Assembly: GCA_958431225.1 (NCBI GenBank)
Contig: OY288107.1
Location: 558,001-622,000, forward strand
Reading direction: 5' to 3'
DNA length: 64,000 nucleotides
Source: an uncultured Alphaproteobacteria bacterium
GTDB lineage: Bacteria > Pseudomonadota > Alphaproteobacteria > Puniceispirillales > UBA1172
Position 1 is the stretch's first letter. Every line of letters starts with the position of its first letter. The notes below the pieces were generated by a model that worked only from the letters and a program-made list of their open reading frames with translations, searched no databases and was not told where the DNA came from. The position numbers were made by a program, and so were the translations under genes. Positions 19,613-28,701 of the stretch are shown here, piece after piece.

Positions 19613-20047
19613 TTACTCGTCAGCCAGTTTCGTTACCAAATTCACCCGCGAGATTCCCGCCGATTTCATCAAATCCATCACCGCAATCACCCGCCCATAA
19701 GGCACATGCCGCGACCCACGCACATAAAGTTCCACGGACGGATTTTCCGCACGGATCGCCTCCAAGCGTGCCAAGAGCGCATCGGTATCCATGGCGCGAT
19801 TTTGCAAATTGACCGCCCCATCGGCTTGCACGGTGATGACTAGGGGGGCTTGGTTATCGCTCAGGGCATCGCTGGCGCGGGTTTCGGGCAGTTCTACCGG
19901 CACCCCCACCGTCAATAAAGGCGCGGTCACCATGAACACAATCAGCAACACCAACATCACATCAACAAAAGGCGTGACGTTAATTTCGCTCATGACTTTT
20001 CGGCGTTTGCTGGCACCGCCGCCGCGTCCTGACATTTGCATAGCCAT
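19613..20047 (-). CDS. tolR: Tol-Pal system protein TolR
   Basis: ExbD/TolR family protein of 144 residues, with the conserved SEINVTPFVDVMLVLLIVFM helix at about 20-40, whose aspartate takes part in proton flow. The periplasmic domain ends in GISRVNLVTKLADE. A ribosome binding site AAGGA lies about ten bases before the ATG. TolR and TolQ form the proton channel that powers TolA. Confidence 0.94.
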   Translation of the reverse strand: MAMQMSGRGGGASKRRKVMSEINVTPFVDVMLVLLIVFMVTAPLLTVGVPVELPETRASDALSDNQAPLVITVQADGAVNLQNRAMDTDALLARLEAIRAENPSVELYVRGSRHVPYGRVIAVMDLMKSAGISRVNLVTKLADE

Positions 20048-20053
20048 GATGAT

Positions 20054-20764
20054 TTATCCTTCGTCTAGCTGGCGGCTAATCATCGTTGAAAACTCGCTGG
20101 CAAAGCCTTCAACCCGCGCCGCTAGCCCATCCATTTGGGCGGAAAAGCGGTTATAGGCAATCACCGCCGGAATCGCCGCCACCAACCCCAAAGCCGTGGC
20201 AAATAATGCTTCGGCAATGCCCGGGGCGACCACGGCGAGGCTGGTGTTTTTGGATTGGGCGATGGATTGAAACGAGTTCATAATCCCCCAAACCGTGCCG
20301 AAAAGCCCGACAAATGGGGCGACTGACCCCACCGATGCTAAAAACGTCATGCCTTTTTCCATCAAAGCCATTTCGCGTGTGGTGGCTAGTGCCATACTGC
20401 GTTCAATGCGTTGTGCCAAGGAATGCATCTGGCTTGAGGCGCGTTTATTATTGTTTGACCCCCGCCGCCATTCGCGCATCGCCGCCCCGAAAACCCGTGC
20501 CATCATGCCATCGGGCTCACCGCCAAGGCGGTCATAGACACGCTCAATCGGCTCCCCGGACCAGAATACGTCTTCAAAATCATTGGCTAAGGCGTTTTCT
20601 GCCCTGAGCGAACGGATTTTTTCAATAATAATCGCCCAACTCCATACCGAGGCGATGACTAGTAAAAAAATCACCAATTTCACCACAATATCGGCTTGTA
20701 AAAATAGACTCCAGACGGATAATTCGTGATCCACTAGAGCCGCGTTGCTTGCTTCTGTCGCCAT
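20054..20764 (-). CDS. tolQ: Tol-Pal system protein TolQ
   Basis: MotA/TolQ/ExbB channel protein of 236 residues with three membrane helices (about 18-45, 140-165 and 175-205; GSVAPFVGLFGTVWGIMNSF and APGIAEALFATALGLVAAIPAV). It is the first gene of tolQ-tolR-tolA-tolB, preceded by AGAGAGGAAC as ribosome binding site. The 88 bases upstream, towards ruvB, probably hold the operon promoter. Confidence 0.95.
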   Translation of the reverse strand: MATEASNAALVDHELSVWSLFLQADIVVKLVIFLLVIASVWSWAIIIEKIRSLRAENALANDFEDVFWSGEPIERVYDRLGGEPDGMMARVFGAAMREWRRGSNNNKRASSQMHSLAQRIERSMALATTREMALMEKGMTFLASVGSVAPFVGLFGTVWGIMNSFQSIAQSKNTSLAVVAPGIAEALFATALGLVAAIPAVIAYNRFSAQMDGLAARVEGFASEFSTMISRQLDEG

Positions 20765-20852
20765 AATGTTCCTCTCTGGTTAGAAATTAACGCCTTTATC
20801 TGCCAAGATTGACATGATTTTGTGGCGGTTTGGTGGCAAGATGCGTTTTTAT

Positions 20853-21956
20853 TTACGCATCCTCCCCATCCTCTCCTGCCTCATTGAGGCGGTCGAGTAA
20901 ATCCATTTGTGCCGAAGCGGGCGGGGATAAGCCAATATACGCCCAACCTTGACGCGATAAACACCGTCCTCTGGGGGTGCGCATGATTAGCCCGCTTTGC
21001 ATCAAATAAGGCTCTATGACTTCTTCAAGCACATCGCGTTGTTCGGACAGCACCGCCCCCAAGGTTTCCACCCCCACCGGTCCGCCCCCGTAATGTTCGG
21101 CAAGCCCCCGCAGATAACGCCTATCCATGGCATCAAGCCCTTGGGGGTCAACATCCAACAATAATAGGGCTTTATCGGCGACATTTTGATTGACCGCCCC
21201 CGCCCCATCCATCATGGCAATATCGCGCACCCGCCTTAATAACCGCCCGGCTACTCTTGGTGTGCCTCTTGACCGCCTTGCGATTTCTAGTGCGCCGCTT
21301 TTGTCTAAATCCATCTGCATTTTTTTGGCTAGGCGCATGAGAATCGTCTGCAATTCGCTTTCATCGTAAAATTCCATGCGCATCTGAATGCCAAAGCGGT
21401 CGCGCAGGGGCGTGGTCAAAAGCCCTGAACGTGTGGTCGCCCCCACTAGCGTAAATGGCGGCAAGTCAATGCGGATGGAACGTGCGGATGGACCTTCACC
21501 GATAATGAGATCTAGTTGGAAATCTTCCATGGCGGGGTAAAGCACTTCTTCCACGGCGGGATTGAGGCGGTGGATTTCATCAATGAACAACACATCGCGG
21601 GGTTGCAGATTGGTTAATAATGCCGCCAAATCCCCCGCCCGTGAGATGACCGGCCCTGACGTGGCACGAAAGCCGGTTTTTAACTCATGGGCGATAATTT
21701 GTGCGAGGGTTGTTTTGCCAAGCCCCGGGGGTCCGTGCAGGAGGGCGTGATCCATCGCCTCGCCGCGCATTGCCGCCGCTTTGATGAAGGTTTTGAGATT
21801 GTCTAAACCGCCGCCTTCGCCAGATTTTCCGCCTCGATGTCCCCCCCTTTGACCAATGAATTCATCCAAAGATGCCGGGCGCAGACTCTCATGATTCTGC
21901 CCGTCGCTTGCTTGCGGGGTTTGGCTGATGATGCGGGTTTCGGGGGCTTCGCTCAT
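20853..21956 (-). CDS. ruvB: Holliday junction branch migration ATPase RuvB
   Basis: AAA+ motor of 367 residues that drives branch migration with RuvA. Walker [10 protein letters not shown], Walker [11 protein letters not shown] and the [19 protein letters not shown] region are all present. The C-terminal winged helix has [16 protein letters not shown]. An unusual glycine-rich stretch ([16 protein letters not shown], about 36-50) interrupts the N-terminal FIGQ...NLKTFI segment, where RuvB normally has a short charged helix. It overlaps ruvA by four bases. Confidence 0.95.
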   Translation of the reverse strand: MSEAPETRIISQTPQASDGQNHESLRPASLDEFIGQRGGHRGGKSGEGGGLDNLKTFIKAAAMRGEAMDHALLHGPPGLGKTTLAQIIAHELKTGFRATSGPVISRAGDLAALLTNLQPRDVLFIDEIHRLNPAVEEVLYPAMEDFQLDLIIGEGPSARSIRIDLPPFTLVGATTRSGLLTTPLRDRFGIQMRMEFYDESELQTILMRLAKKMQMDLDKSGALEIARRSRGTPRVAGRLLRRVRDIAMMDGAGAVNQNVADKALLLLDVDPQGLDAMDRRYLRGLAEHYGGGPVGVETLGAVLSEQRDVLEEVIEPYLMQSGLIMRTPRGRCLSRQGWAYIGLSPPASAQMDLLDRLNEAGEDGEDA

Positions 21957-22588
21957 GCGCGCCCTCCTTTGGCTAATTGTTTCAAGGCTAGGGGTACCAA
22001 TGTTTCTACATTAGGCGCATTTTGCTCGCGCATGAGTTGTGCGACTGCCTGATGCGCTTCGCTACGCCCATAACCCAAATTGACCAAAGCCGATATTGTA
22101 TCCAACAGGATAGGGTCGCTGGTTTTGGTTGCCCGGGCAGAATCAGGGGCGGCGGCATCGGTGCTGGCGGACGGGGCTAGGGATATATCCGCCACTTTAT
22201 CCGCCAATTCATTGATGATGCGTTGGGCTAATTTCGCCCCCACCCCTTCGGCGCGTTGGATGACCGCTTTATCCGCCGCCGCTATCGCCAACATCAGCGC
22301 ATCGGGGGCGACTACCGACAAAATCGCCAGCGCCGCTTTATCGCCCACCCCTTGCACGGTTTTGAGCAAATGCCACGCCGCTTTCATTTCCAAATCGGCA
22401 AAGCCGGTGAGAATAATGCCGTCATCTTTGATGGCGGTATGCGTGTAGATGACTGCCGCATCCCCCACCTGTCCGATGCGCGTGAGGCATTTTTGTCCCA
22501 TCTGGCACTGATAGCCAACCCCGCCCACCTCAATGAGGCAATCGCGCACGCCAATATGCAAAAGCACCCCGCGTAGCTGGGCTATCAT
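21953..22588 (-). CDS. ruvA: Holliday junction DNA helicase subunit RuvA
   Basis: Protein of 211 residues that binds four-way junctions and loads RuvB. N-terminal OB fold ([13 protein letters not shown]...[13 protein letters not shown]), a central helix-hairpin-helix region ([34 protein letters not shown]) and a C-terminal RuvB-binding domain ([18 protein letters not shown]). It overlaps both ruvC and ruvB by four bases. Confidence 0.95.
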   Translation of the reverse strand: MIAQLRGVLLHIGVRDCLIEVGGVGYQCQMGQKCLTRIGQVGDAAVIYTHTAIKDDGIILTGFADLEMKAAWHLLKTVQGVGDKAALAILSVVAPDALMLAIAAADKAVIQRAEGVGAKLAQRIINELADKVADISLAPSASTDAAAPDSARATKTSDPILLDTISALVNLGYGRSEAHQAVAQLMREQNAPNVETLVPLALKQLAKGGRA

Positions 22589-23139
22589 GGCTGGTCTCCT
22601 TGTTTTGCCATGGCGGCGGCGATGGCACTGGCTAGCCCGTTATTGGGGGCGGTTTCGGATGCGGTTTTGGGGGCGGTTTCGGAAGGCTTTTCGTGGCTGG
22701 CGGCGATGGCGATGGCTAGGGCATCCGCCGCATCCGCCCCTGATGGCGTGATTTGCAAAAGCCGTGCCACCATCGCCGCAACTTGCGCTTTATCGGCGCG
22801 CCCGGAGCCGGTGATATTCTGTTTGACCCGCCGTGCCGCTAACTCATAAACGGGCAGATTGCCGCCAGCGACCATCGCCGCCCCCCTTGCCATGCCGAGT
22901 TTTATACCCGACGCCACGCCTTTGGCGATAAACACATCTTCAATAGCGACACAATCGGGTTGATGCGTTGCTAATACTGCGCTGACTTGTTCGTGGATAT
23001 GGTGCAGGCGGGCGGGCATGGGGGCGGTGCTATCGGGGCGAATCACCCCATCGCCAACCCATTTGATACGATTGCCGAGGGTATCAATCACCCCCCAACC
23101 TGTGGCGCGTAAGCCCGGATCTATACCGCATATCCGCAT
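22585..23139 (-). CDS. ruvC: Holliday junction resolvase RuvC
   Basis: Endonuclease of 184 residues that cuts junctions symmetrically. The N-terminal IDPGLRATGWGV carries the first catalytic aspartate. VAIEDVFIAKG carries the catalytic glutamate. The C-terminal DAADALAIAIAASH has the last aspartates. A tail of about 25 residues after the core is repetitive (SETAPKTASETAP). First gene of ruvC-ruvA-ruvB, eight bases after yebC. Confidence 0.95.
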   Translation of the reverse strand: MRICGIDPGLRATGWGVIDTLGNRIKWVGDGVIRPDSTAPMPARLHHIHEQVSAVLATHQPDCVAIEDVFIAKGVASGIKLGMARGAAMVAGGNLPVYELAARRVKQNITGSGRADKAQVAAMVARLLQITPSGADAADALAIAIAASHEKPSETAPKTASETAPNNGLASAIAAAMAKQGDQP

Positions 23140-23147
23140 GGGTTATC

Positions 23148-23891
23148 CTATCCTTGCCATTTGGCTAAAATTTCATCGGCAATATCGGCGTTGGAGGCGA
23201 CATTCTGCACATCGTCCAAATCATCAAGCGCATCCAGCAATTTCAAAAAACTTTCGGCTTGGGCGGCGTCTAGGGCTGTGGTGGTTTGGGGTTTCCAGAT
23301 TAAGCCTGATTCTTCCGGGGCGCCGAAATTTTCTTCCATGGCTTCACGCACGGCGTTAAAATCCTCTATGCTGGCGGTGATTTCGTGTCCGCTGGCGTCG
23401 CTTTCTACATTATCCGCCCCGGCCTCTAATGCGCCTTCAAACATGGCTTCATCGCTGGCGACATCGGCGCCATAGGTGATCTGCCCCACGCGGTCAAACA
23501 TGAAATTGACGCTCCCGGTCTCGCCTAGATTGCCGCCGAATTTGCTGAAGGTGGCGCGGACTTCGGATGCCGTGCGGTTGCGGTTATCGGTTAGGGCTTC
23601 CACAATGATTGCGACACCGCCCGGGGCGTAGCCTTCATAGCGAATCTCATCATATTGTTCGCCGCCGCCGCCCTCGGCTTTTTTCAACACGCGTTCTATA
23701 TTGTCTTTGGGCATATTCGCCGCCCGACACGCCAATAAGGCGGTGCGGAGGCGGGGATTGGCATCGGCATCGGTGCCGCCCTTTGCCGCGACCACCAGCT
23801 CTTTAATCAGGCGCGTGAATTTCTTGGCGCGTTTGGCATCTTGGGCGCCTTTCCTGTGCATGATGTTTTTGAATTTGGAATGACCTGCCAT
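23148..23891 (-). CDS. yebC: YebC/PmpR family translation or transcription factor
   Basis: Protein of 247 residues. It starts [18 protein letters not shown], the family hallmark, and contains [13 protein letters not shown] and a [17 protein letters not shown] core. The ATG at 23889-23891 is preferred over one 12 codons upstream because the family start motif is there and a GGGGGGA ribosome binding site precedes it. YebC proteins have been linked to relief of ribosome stalling and to transcription control. Confidence 0.95.
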   Translation of the reverse strand: MAGHSKFKNIMHRKGAQDAKRAKKFTRLIKELVVAAKGGTDADANPRLRTALLACRAANMPKDNIERVLKKAEGGGGEQYDEIRYEGYAPGGVAIIVEALTDNRNRTASEVRATFSKFGGNLGETGSVNFMFDRVGQITYGADVASDEAMFEGALEAGADNVESDASGHEITASIEDFNAVREAMEENFGAPEESGLIWKPQTTTALDAAQAESFLKLLDALDDLDDVQNVASNADIADEILAKWQG

Positions 23892-23939
23892 CATAATCCC
23901 CCGAAATAATCTTTCGTGTTTCGCCAAAAATCCTAACTA

Positions 23940-24752
23940 CTATAATACATTATGCGTTGGCGATAAAGCCCCGCCCCTGCGGAATGGTGCAATTTCATGT
24001 GCTAGACCGGTGGCGTCATCGGTGCTGACTATAACCCCTGAAAGGCTTGGCGCACCTAGTGCTACCGCCAATTTTGCTTGCGGGTCTTTGAGAAAACGTC
24101 CGATTGCCCCGGCGGGTTCCATGCCAATGACCGAAGTATAATCGCCGCACATCCCCGCATCGGTCATAAATCCCGTGCCTTGGGGCAGAATGCGCGCATC
24201 TGCCGTGGGGATATGCGTATGCGTGCCCACGACTAGCGAGACTTTGCCATCAATATAAAGGGCGGCGGCGGCTTTTTCGCTAGTGGCTTCGCCGTGAATG
24301 TCCAACACTATCGCATCGCTGTCGCGTTTTAGCTTTATGCCGCTTAATGCTGTTTTGAGGTGCGGGAACATGGGTTCGGTTTCTGGCATGAATAGATTGG
24401 TCATGCTGTGCATCACCGTGAGGCTCTGCCCCGTTTGGTTGCTGACCTGCACCACGCCTTGGCCCGGGGTGCCGTCGGGCATATTTAGGGGGCGCAATAG
24501 GCGGGGCTGTTTGTCAATATAATCAAAAATCTCGCGCTTATCCCAGACATGATTGCCGGTGGTCAGCACATCGGCACCCGCCTCCAAAAACGCATCAGCA
24601 ATTTTTGGGGTGATGCCAAAACCCCCCGCCGAATTTTCCACATTAACAATAATAAAATCTGCGGCGAGTTCATCCCGCAAATCATTGAGGCTTGCCATCA
24701 CCATTTGGCGGGCGGGTTTGCCGACTACATCGCCTAAAAATAAAATACGCAA
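23940..24752 (-). CDS. YmdB-like metallophosphoesterase (TIGR00282 family)
   Basis: Protein of 270 residues. It starts RILFLGDVVGKPARQMV, then has NVENSAGGFGI, TTGNHVWDKREI, VLDIHGEATSEK and VGTHTHIPTADARILP. These are the metal-binding motifs of the YmdB family, which in Bacillus hydrolyses cyclic nucleotides. The substrate here is unknown. It lies two bases after the 5-FCL gene and precedes yebC. Confidence 0.88.
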   Translation of the reverse strand: MRILFLGDVVGKPARQMVMASLNDLRDELAADFIIVNVENSAGGFGITPKIADAFLEAGADVLTTGNHVWDKREIFDYIDKQPRLLRPLNMPDGTPGQGVVQVSNQTGQSLTVMHSMTNLFMPETEPMFPHLKTALSGIKLKRDSDAIVLDIHGEATSEKAAAALYIDGKVSLVVGTHTHIPTADARILPQGTGFMTDAGMCGDYTSVIGMEPAGAIGRFLKDPQAKLAVALGAPSLSGVIVSTDDATGLAHEIAPFRRGGALSPTHNVL

Positions 24753-24754
24753 AA

Positions 24755-25345
24755 TTATACCTGCCTTTCCAAAAAACCGCTTTCGGTTAGGATGCCGTCA
24801 AGGGGGGCATCGTGGGATTCGCGTGGCACTTGCGGGATTTCTTGTCCTGCATAAGCGATGCCAACCGCAACCACCCCACGCGGACGCAACCCCGCCAAGC
24901 TGCGGTCATAAAACCCGCCCCCATAACCAAGCCGATAGCCTGCCCCATCAAATGCCAATAATGGCACGAGTAATAAATTTGGCGTGCGTATCGGGGCGTC
25001 TTGCGGGGGTTCGGACGTGCCATAAAGCCCCGCCACCAATGGCGCACCTATCTGCCATGCGCGGAATACTAGTGCTTCGCCGGGTTTTGGTGTGGTGGGT
25101 AGGCAGGTGGTGCATCCTGCTTTGGCGCATGCCGCTAATAAGGGCATCGGGTCGATCTCACTGCGAATCGGCACATAGCCCGCTACGCACAACCTCTCGG
25201 CATCAAGGCGGGCGCGGGCAAAATCTAGCACCGCCCCTGCCCCTGCCACAAGGCGCGCCCCTGCATCAGCATTTGCGCTATGCAATGCGTTGCGCTTTGC
25301 CGTTTGTTGTTTTCGCATTTCTGCTTTTAGGTCGCCCATATTCAC
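24755..25345 (-). CDS. 5-formyltetrahydrofolate cyclo-ligase
   Basis: Enzyme of 196 residues that recycles 5-formyl-THF to 5,10-methenyl-THF with ATP. It has the N-terminal basic KRNAL segment, GYVPIRSEIDPMPLL, the nucleotide-binding GYGGGFYDRSLAGL and a C-terminal VAVGIAYAGQE. It lies directly after the 6S RNA gene, the arrangement seen in many proteobacteria (zapA - ssrS - ygfA). Confidence 0.92.
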   Translation of the reverse strand: MNMGDLKAEMRKQQTAKRNALHSANADAGARLVAGAGAVLDFARARLDAERLCVAGYVPIRSEIDPMPLLAACAKAGCTTCLPTTPKPGEALVFRAWQIGAPLVAGLYGTSEPPQDAPIRTPNLLLVPLLAFDGAGYRLGYGGGFYDRSLAGLRPRGVVAVGIAYAGQEIPQVPRESHDAPLDGILTESGFLERQV

Positions 25346-25354
25346 TCGCTATTA

Positions 25355-25512
25355 AGCGTAGCCAGAATACCGTTGGCGTTACATTATCCTCTCGTGACCT
25401 GCTATGCAGGTGGGCGTCGCTATAACCAGCCCAAGGGCCAATCAGAGGCAACTCCCTAAGATAATAATACGGTCAGAGGGATTAATTACCTGACGCATAC
25501 CCCAGCTACACG
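25355..25512 (-). ncRNA. ssrS: 6S RNA
   Basis: The gap between zapA and the cyclo-ligase gene holds a long, nearly self-complementary sequence. On the minus strand TAGCTGGGGTAT (near 25506) pairs, with wobbles, with GTATTCTGGCTA (near 25370), forming a 12-bp closing stem. GCGTCAGG and GTAACGCC continue it. The middle contains TTGCCTCTGATTGGCCC and GGTTATAGCGAC, which look like alphaproteobacterial 6S RNA. Length is about 158. Position and orientation match ssrS elsewhere. 6S RNA binds the housekeeping polymerase holoenzyme and mimics an open promoter. Ends are approximate. Confidence 0.85.
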
Positions 25513-25519
25513 GCGTATT

Positions 25520-25888
25520 TTACCGCGAATCAAGGCGCGATGCAAGATGTTCTAGCCGTTCGGCAAGGGCTTCAATGCTGGCGCTTAAGGTTTCGTTGTT
25601 TTGGCTGTTTTCGGGGGCGGGGGCGGGTGTGGCGGCGGGGGGCGGTGATTCCGTGCTATTGGTGGCTTCGGCTTCCCCTTCTGCCTCATGCAGGCGGTCG
25701 GCGAGAATCAGCCCCACCATCACCAAAAGCCGTGATTCGTTAATGGTCGCCCCCGATGCTAGAATCTGCTGTGCCACGTCATCAATGCGTGTGGCGAGGT
25801 TGCGGATGTGGTCTTCTTCCCCCGCCTCGCACGCCATGGGGTAGTTCTGTCCGTTGATGGTGACGCTGACTCTACCCTTCATCACCAT
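25520..25888 (-). CDS. zapA: Cell division protein ZapA
   Basis: Protein of 120-122 residues that bundles FtsZ filaments. N-terminal beta hairpin VSVTINGQNYPMACEAGEE, then DHIRNLATRIDDVAQQI, which is typical of ZapA, and a C-terminal coiled coil. A Ser/Pro/Ala/Glu-rich linker at about 70-95 is longer than usual. The start could also be two codons later. It overlaps the upstream coiled-coil gene by up to 17 bases. Confidence 0.88.
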   Translation of the reverse strand: MVMKGRVSVTINGQNYPMACEAGEEDHIRNLATRIDDVAQQILASGATINESRLLVMVGLILADRLHEAEGEAEATNSTESPPPAATPAPAPENSQNNETLSASIEALAERLEHLASRLDSR

Positions 25889-26075
25889 GCGTCCCTTTTT
25901 GTGGGGTTAGAAGCGTGATGGCTTTGCCGAGCATGACCTCAATTTCGGCAATTTCTTGGCGGAGCGAATCGCTAATCGCCGGCGGATTCTGTGTCGTCGC
26001 TTCTAGCCGTTCCACTGCCGCGCGCAAACGCGTCATGGCTTGTTCTAGTCTTGCTCCTGTCCCTGCCTCTGCCAT
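25872..26075 (-). CDS. DUF4164-like short coiled-coil protein
   Basis: Small protein of 67 residues, almost all helix (LEQAMTRLRAAVERLEA; SDSLRQEIAEIEVMLGKAITLL). Short coiled-coil genes of the DUF4164 type sit next to zapA in many alphaproteobacteria, which suggests a linked role in division, but the function is unknown. Overlaps zapA. Confidence 0.65.
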   Translation of the reverse strand: MAEAGTGARLEQAMTRLRAAVERLEATTQNPPAISDSLRQEIAEIEVMLGKAITLLTPQKGTHGDEG

Positions 26076-26222
26076 ATTTAGCCCCCTCCTCCATCATGCA
26101 TCAGCACTGCCATTTTTTGACGAAACTACTGATGCTTACTCCCCTTAATTGCATTGCCATCATAATAAAGAGATTCTATCGCCCTATGTCAATGCTATTT
26201 ACGCAAGAAAAAAATCTAGTCA

Positions 26223-26251
26223 TTGACGCGAGGGGTAAAATTTGGTCTATA
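26223..26251 (+). promoter_or_regulatory. Probable promoter of the aldolase gene
   Basis: TTGACG at 26223-26228 and TCTATA at 26246-26251, spaced by 17 bases, 26 bases before the ATG at 26278. It lies in the 200-base gap between divergent genes. Confidence 0.5.
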
Positions 26252-26277
26252 AAGCCGATGATGCAAAGGAATGGGCT

Positions 26278-27201
26278 ATGACGAAACTTACCGAGAATGT
26301 GCAGAAAATTTTGGATTTTTATGAATCCGAAAGCGATGAAGTGCAAGCGAATCTAGCACGGATTTTGATGCACGGCGCGCTTGGCGGCACGGGAAAACTG
26401 GTGATTCTGCCGGTGGATCAAGGGTTTGAACATGGTCCTGCACGTAGTTTTGCTATCAACCCCGATGCTTATGACCCGCAATATCATTGCCAGCTTGCTA
26501 TTGATGCAAAACTTTCTGCCTATGCCGCGCCTTTGGGGATGTTGGAAGCCGTGCCTGATACATTGCGCGCACAAATCCCGACTATTTTGAAACTCAATTC
26601 CTCCAACTCCCTAGCCGATGGCGGACGCGCGCCAAGCCAAGCCATCACCGCCTCGCCCTATGATGCTTTGCGCCTTGGGTGTAGTGCCATTGGTTATACG
26701 ATTTACCCGGGTTCGGATGCGGCGTTTTCTATGATGGAAGATTTTCAAGACCTCGCCGCCGAAGCCAAAGACCTCGGGCTAGCGGTGGTGCTGTGGTCGT
26801 ATCCGCGTGGGGGGAATTTGAGTAAAGAGGGCGAGACTGCATTAGATGTTTGCGCTTATGCCGCGCACATGGCGGCACTTTTGGGCGCGCATATTATTAA
26901 GGTCAAACCGCCAACCGCGCATATTGAACAAGAGGAAGCCAAAGCGATTTATGAAAAAATCCCCTCCGAACGCCTTGAGTATCGCATCCACCATATCGTC
27001 CAAAGTTGCTTTAATGGGCGGCGGATGGTGGTGTTTTCTGGGGGGGCGGCGAAAGGTACCAATGATATTCTTGCTGAAGTCGTTAAACTTCAGCAAGGCG
27101 GTGCCACTGGCTCCATCATCGGGCGCAATGCGTTTCAGCGTCCGCGTGATGAGGCACTTGACCTCCTCCAAGAAATCATTGAAATTTACAAAAGGGACTA
27201 A
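26278..27201 (+). CDS. fbaB: Class I fructose-bisphosphate aldolase (FbaB/DhnA type)
   Basis: Enzyme of 307 residues that cleaves fructose-1,6-bisphosphate in glycolysis or works in reverse in gluconeogenesis. Motifs are LVILPVDQGFEHGP near 40-53, TILKLNSSNSL, GCSAIGYTIYPGSD, VVLWSYPRGG and AHIIKVKPP, whose lysine is the likely Schiff-base residue. I chose the ATG at 26278 because AAGGA lies nine bases upstream; an ATG 36 bases earlier falls inside the promoter region. efp follows after five bases. Confidence 0.92.
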   Translation: MTKLTENVQKILDFYESESDEVQANLARILMHGALGGTGKLVILPVDQGFEHGPARSFAINPDAYDPQYHCQLAIDAKLSAYAAPLGMLEAVPDTLRAQIPTILKLNSSNSLADGGRAPSQAITASPYDALRLGCSAIGYTIYPGSDAAFSMMEDFQDLAAEAKDLGLAVVLWSYPRGGNLSKEGETALDVCAYAAHMAALLGAHIIKVKPPTAHIEQEEAKAIYEKIPSERLEYRIHHIVQSCFNGRRMVVFSGGAAKGTNDILAEVVKLQQGGATGSIIGRNAFQRPRDEALDLLQEIIEIYKRD

Positions 27202-27206
27202 TCACC

Positions 27207-27773
27207 ATGAAAATCAACGGCAACGCCATCCGCCCGGGCAATGTGATTGAGCATAATAATCGGCTCTGGGTCGCGGTGAAAATATCGCATGTGAAACCCG
27301 GTAAGGGGGGGGCTTTTGCGCAAGTTGAGCTGCGCGATGTGCGTGATGGCACCAAATTGAATGCGCGTTTTCGTTCTTCGGAAACCGTGGAACGCGTGGT
27401 TTTGACCGAAACCGCGGCTAGTTTTCTTTATGAACAAGACGACAAATTGATTTTCATGAATCAAACTAGTTTTGAACAAGTGGAAATCCCCAAAGATATG
27501 GTCGGCGAGCAAGCCATCTATCTACAGGACGGCATGCAAGTCACCATCAATAGCCACGAATCTGAACCGCTTTCCATCCAACTCCCCGACACCATCGCCG
27601 TCACCGTGCTTGAAGCCGATGCTGTGGTCAAAGGGCAGACCGCCTCATCTAGCTATAAACCGGCGGTGGTTGATGGGGGCATCAAAATTATGGTGCCGCC
27701 GCATATTGAGGCCGGCACCCGCATCATCATCAAACCCATTGATGCGAGCTATGTGGAACGCGCAAAAGATTAA
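27207..27773 (+). CDS. efp: Elongation factor P
   Basis: Protein of 188 residues that rescues ribosomes stalled at proline runs. It has the KOW-like N-terminal domain with KPGKGGAFAQVE at 30-41; lysine 33 is the usual modification site. RFRSSETVERV and a C-terminal OB domain (VMVPPHIEAGTRIIIKP) complete it. Modification genes epmA/epmB are not in the window. Five bases after fbaB. Confidence 0.96.
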   Translation: MKINGNAIRPGNVIEHNNRLWVAVKISHVKPGKGGAFAQVELRDVRDGTKLNARFRSSETVERVVLTETAASFLYEQDDKLIFMNQTSFEQVEIPKDMVGEQAIYLQDGMQVTINSHESEPLSIQLPDTIAVTVLEADAVVKGQTASSSYKPAVVDGGIKIMVPPHIEAGTRIIIKPIDASYVERAKD

Positions 27774-27787
27774 ACTGGACACGCATC

Positions 27788-28612
27788 ATGGCACAATCTG
27801 CGCTCATCAATGTGATTGCCCGTGCGGCGGAACGCGCGGCTAGGGGGCTTATCCGCGATTTTGGTGAGGTGGAAAATCTGCAAGTCTCGCGCAAGGGGGT
27901 TGGCGATTTTGTTTCTAACGCCGATACCGATGCCGAACAAACCCTCGTTAACGAATTGAGCAAAGCCCGCCCGGGTTGGGGCTTTATTATGGAAGAAGGC
28001 GGGGTCATTGAACCTAGCGAGACCGATGGCGCATCGTGGATTATTGACCCGCTTGATGGCACGTTGAATTATCTGCACGGCATCCCGCAATTTGCTATTT
28101 CTATTGCCGCGATTGACCGCCCGCTAAAACAGGGGGGGAAATTGGTGGCTGGGGGCATTTTGGACCCGATGCGCCAAGAATTTTTTTTTGCTGAACTAGG
28201 CAAGGGGGCGTATTTGAACGACCGCCGCATCCGCGTAGCCGGACGCAAACATAGCAAAGACACCCTCATCGCCACGGGGATTCCTTTTCTGGGGCGGGGG
28301 GATGAAGCCGAACACGACCAATATATTGAAGAACTGCGCGCGGTCATCGCCAACACCACCGGGGTGCGGCGGTGCGGGGCGGCGGCTTTGGATTTGGCGT
28401 GGCTGGCGGCGGGGCGGTTTGATGGATTTTGGGAACGCGGGTTGCATATTTGGGACATCGCCGCCGGCACGCTCATTGTGCGTGAGGCCGGGGGATTCGT
28501 ATCCGACCAACAAGCCCGCAGTAATATGCTAGAATCCGAACAGATTGTGGCAGGAAATAGCACCACCCATTCATGGCTGTTGAAAACCCTTAAATCTAGT
28601 CGCCAAAAATAG
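27788..28612 (+). CDS. suhB: Inositol monophosphatase family protein (SuhB-like)
   Basis: Enzyme of 274 residues of the Mg-dependent, Li-sensitive phosphatase family. Metal-binding motifs: FIMEEGG (near 70), IIDPLDGTLNY (near 93-103) and WDIAAGTLIVREAGG (near 221-235). It may act on inositol-1-phosphate or related sugar phosphates, and SuhB also has a role in rRNA transcription in E. coli. Position after efp is common in alphaproteobacteria. Confidence 0.9.
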   Translation: MAQSALINVIARAAERAARGLIRDFGEVENLQVSRKGVGDFVSNADTDAEQTLVNELSKARPGWGFIMEEGGVIEPSETDGASWIIDPLDGTLNYLHGIPQFAISIAAIDRPLKQGGKLVAGGILDPMRQEFFFAELGKGAYLNDRRIRVAGRKHSKDTLIATGIPFLGRGDEAEHDQYIEELRAVIANTTGVRRCGAAALDLAWLAAGRFDGFWERGLHIWDIAAGTLIVREAGGFVSDQQARSNMLESEQIVAGNSTTHSWLLKTLKSSRQK

Positions 28613-28701
28613 CGCCAAAAAAAGCACATTTTCGCCTAAAATACTATGTTATATTATGGGGGTTATACTATTCGGCAAATCTTATGGGAAAGGGATTAAG
28701 G

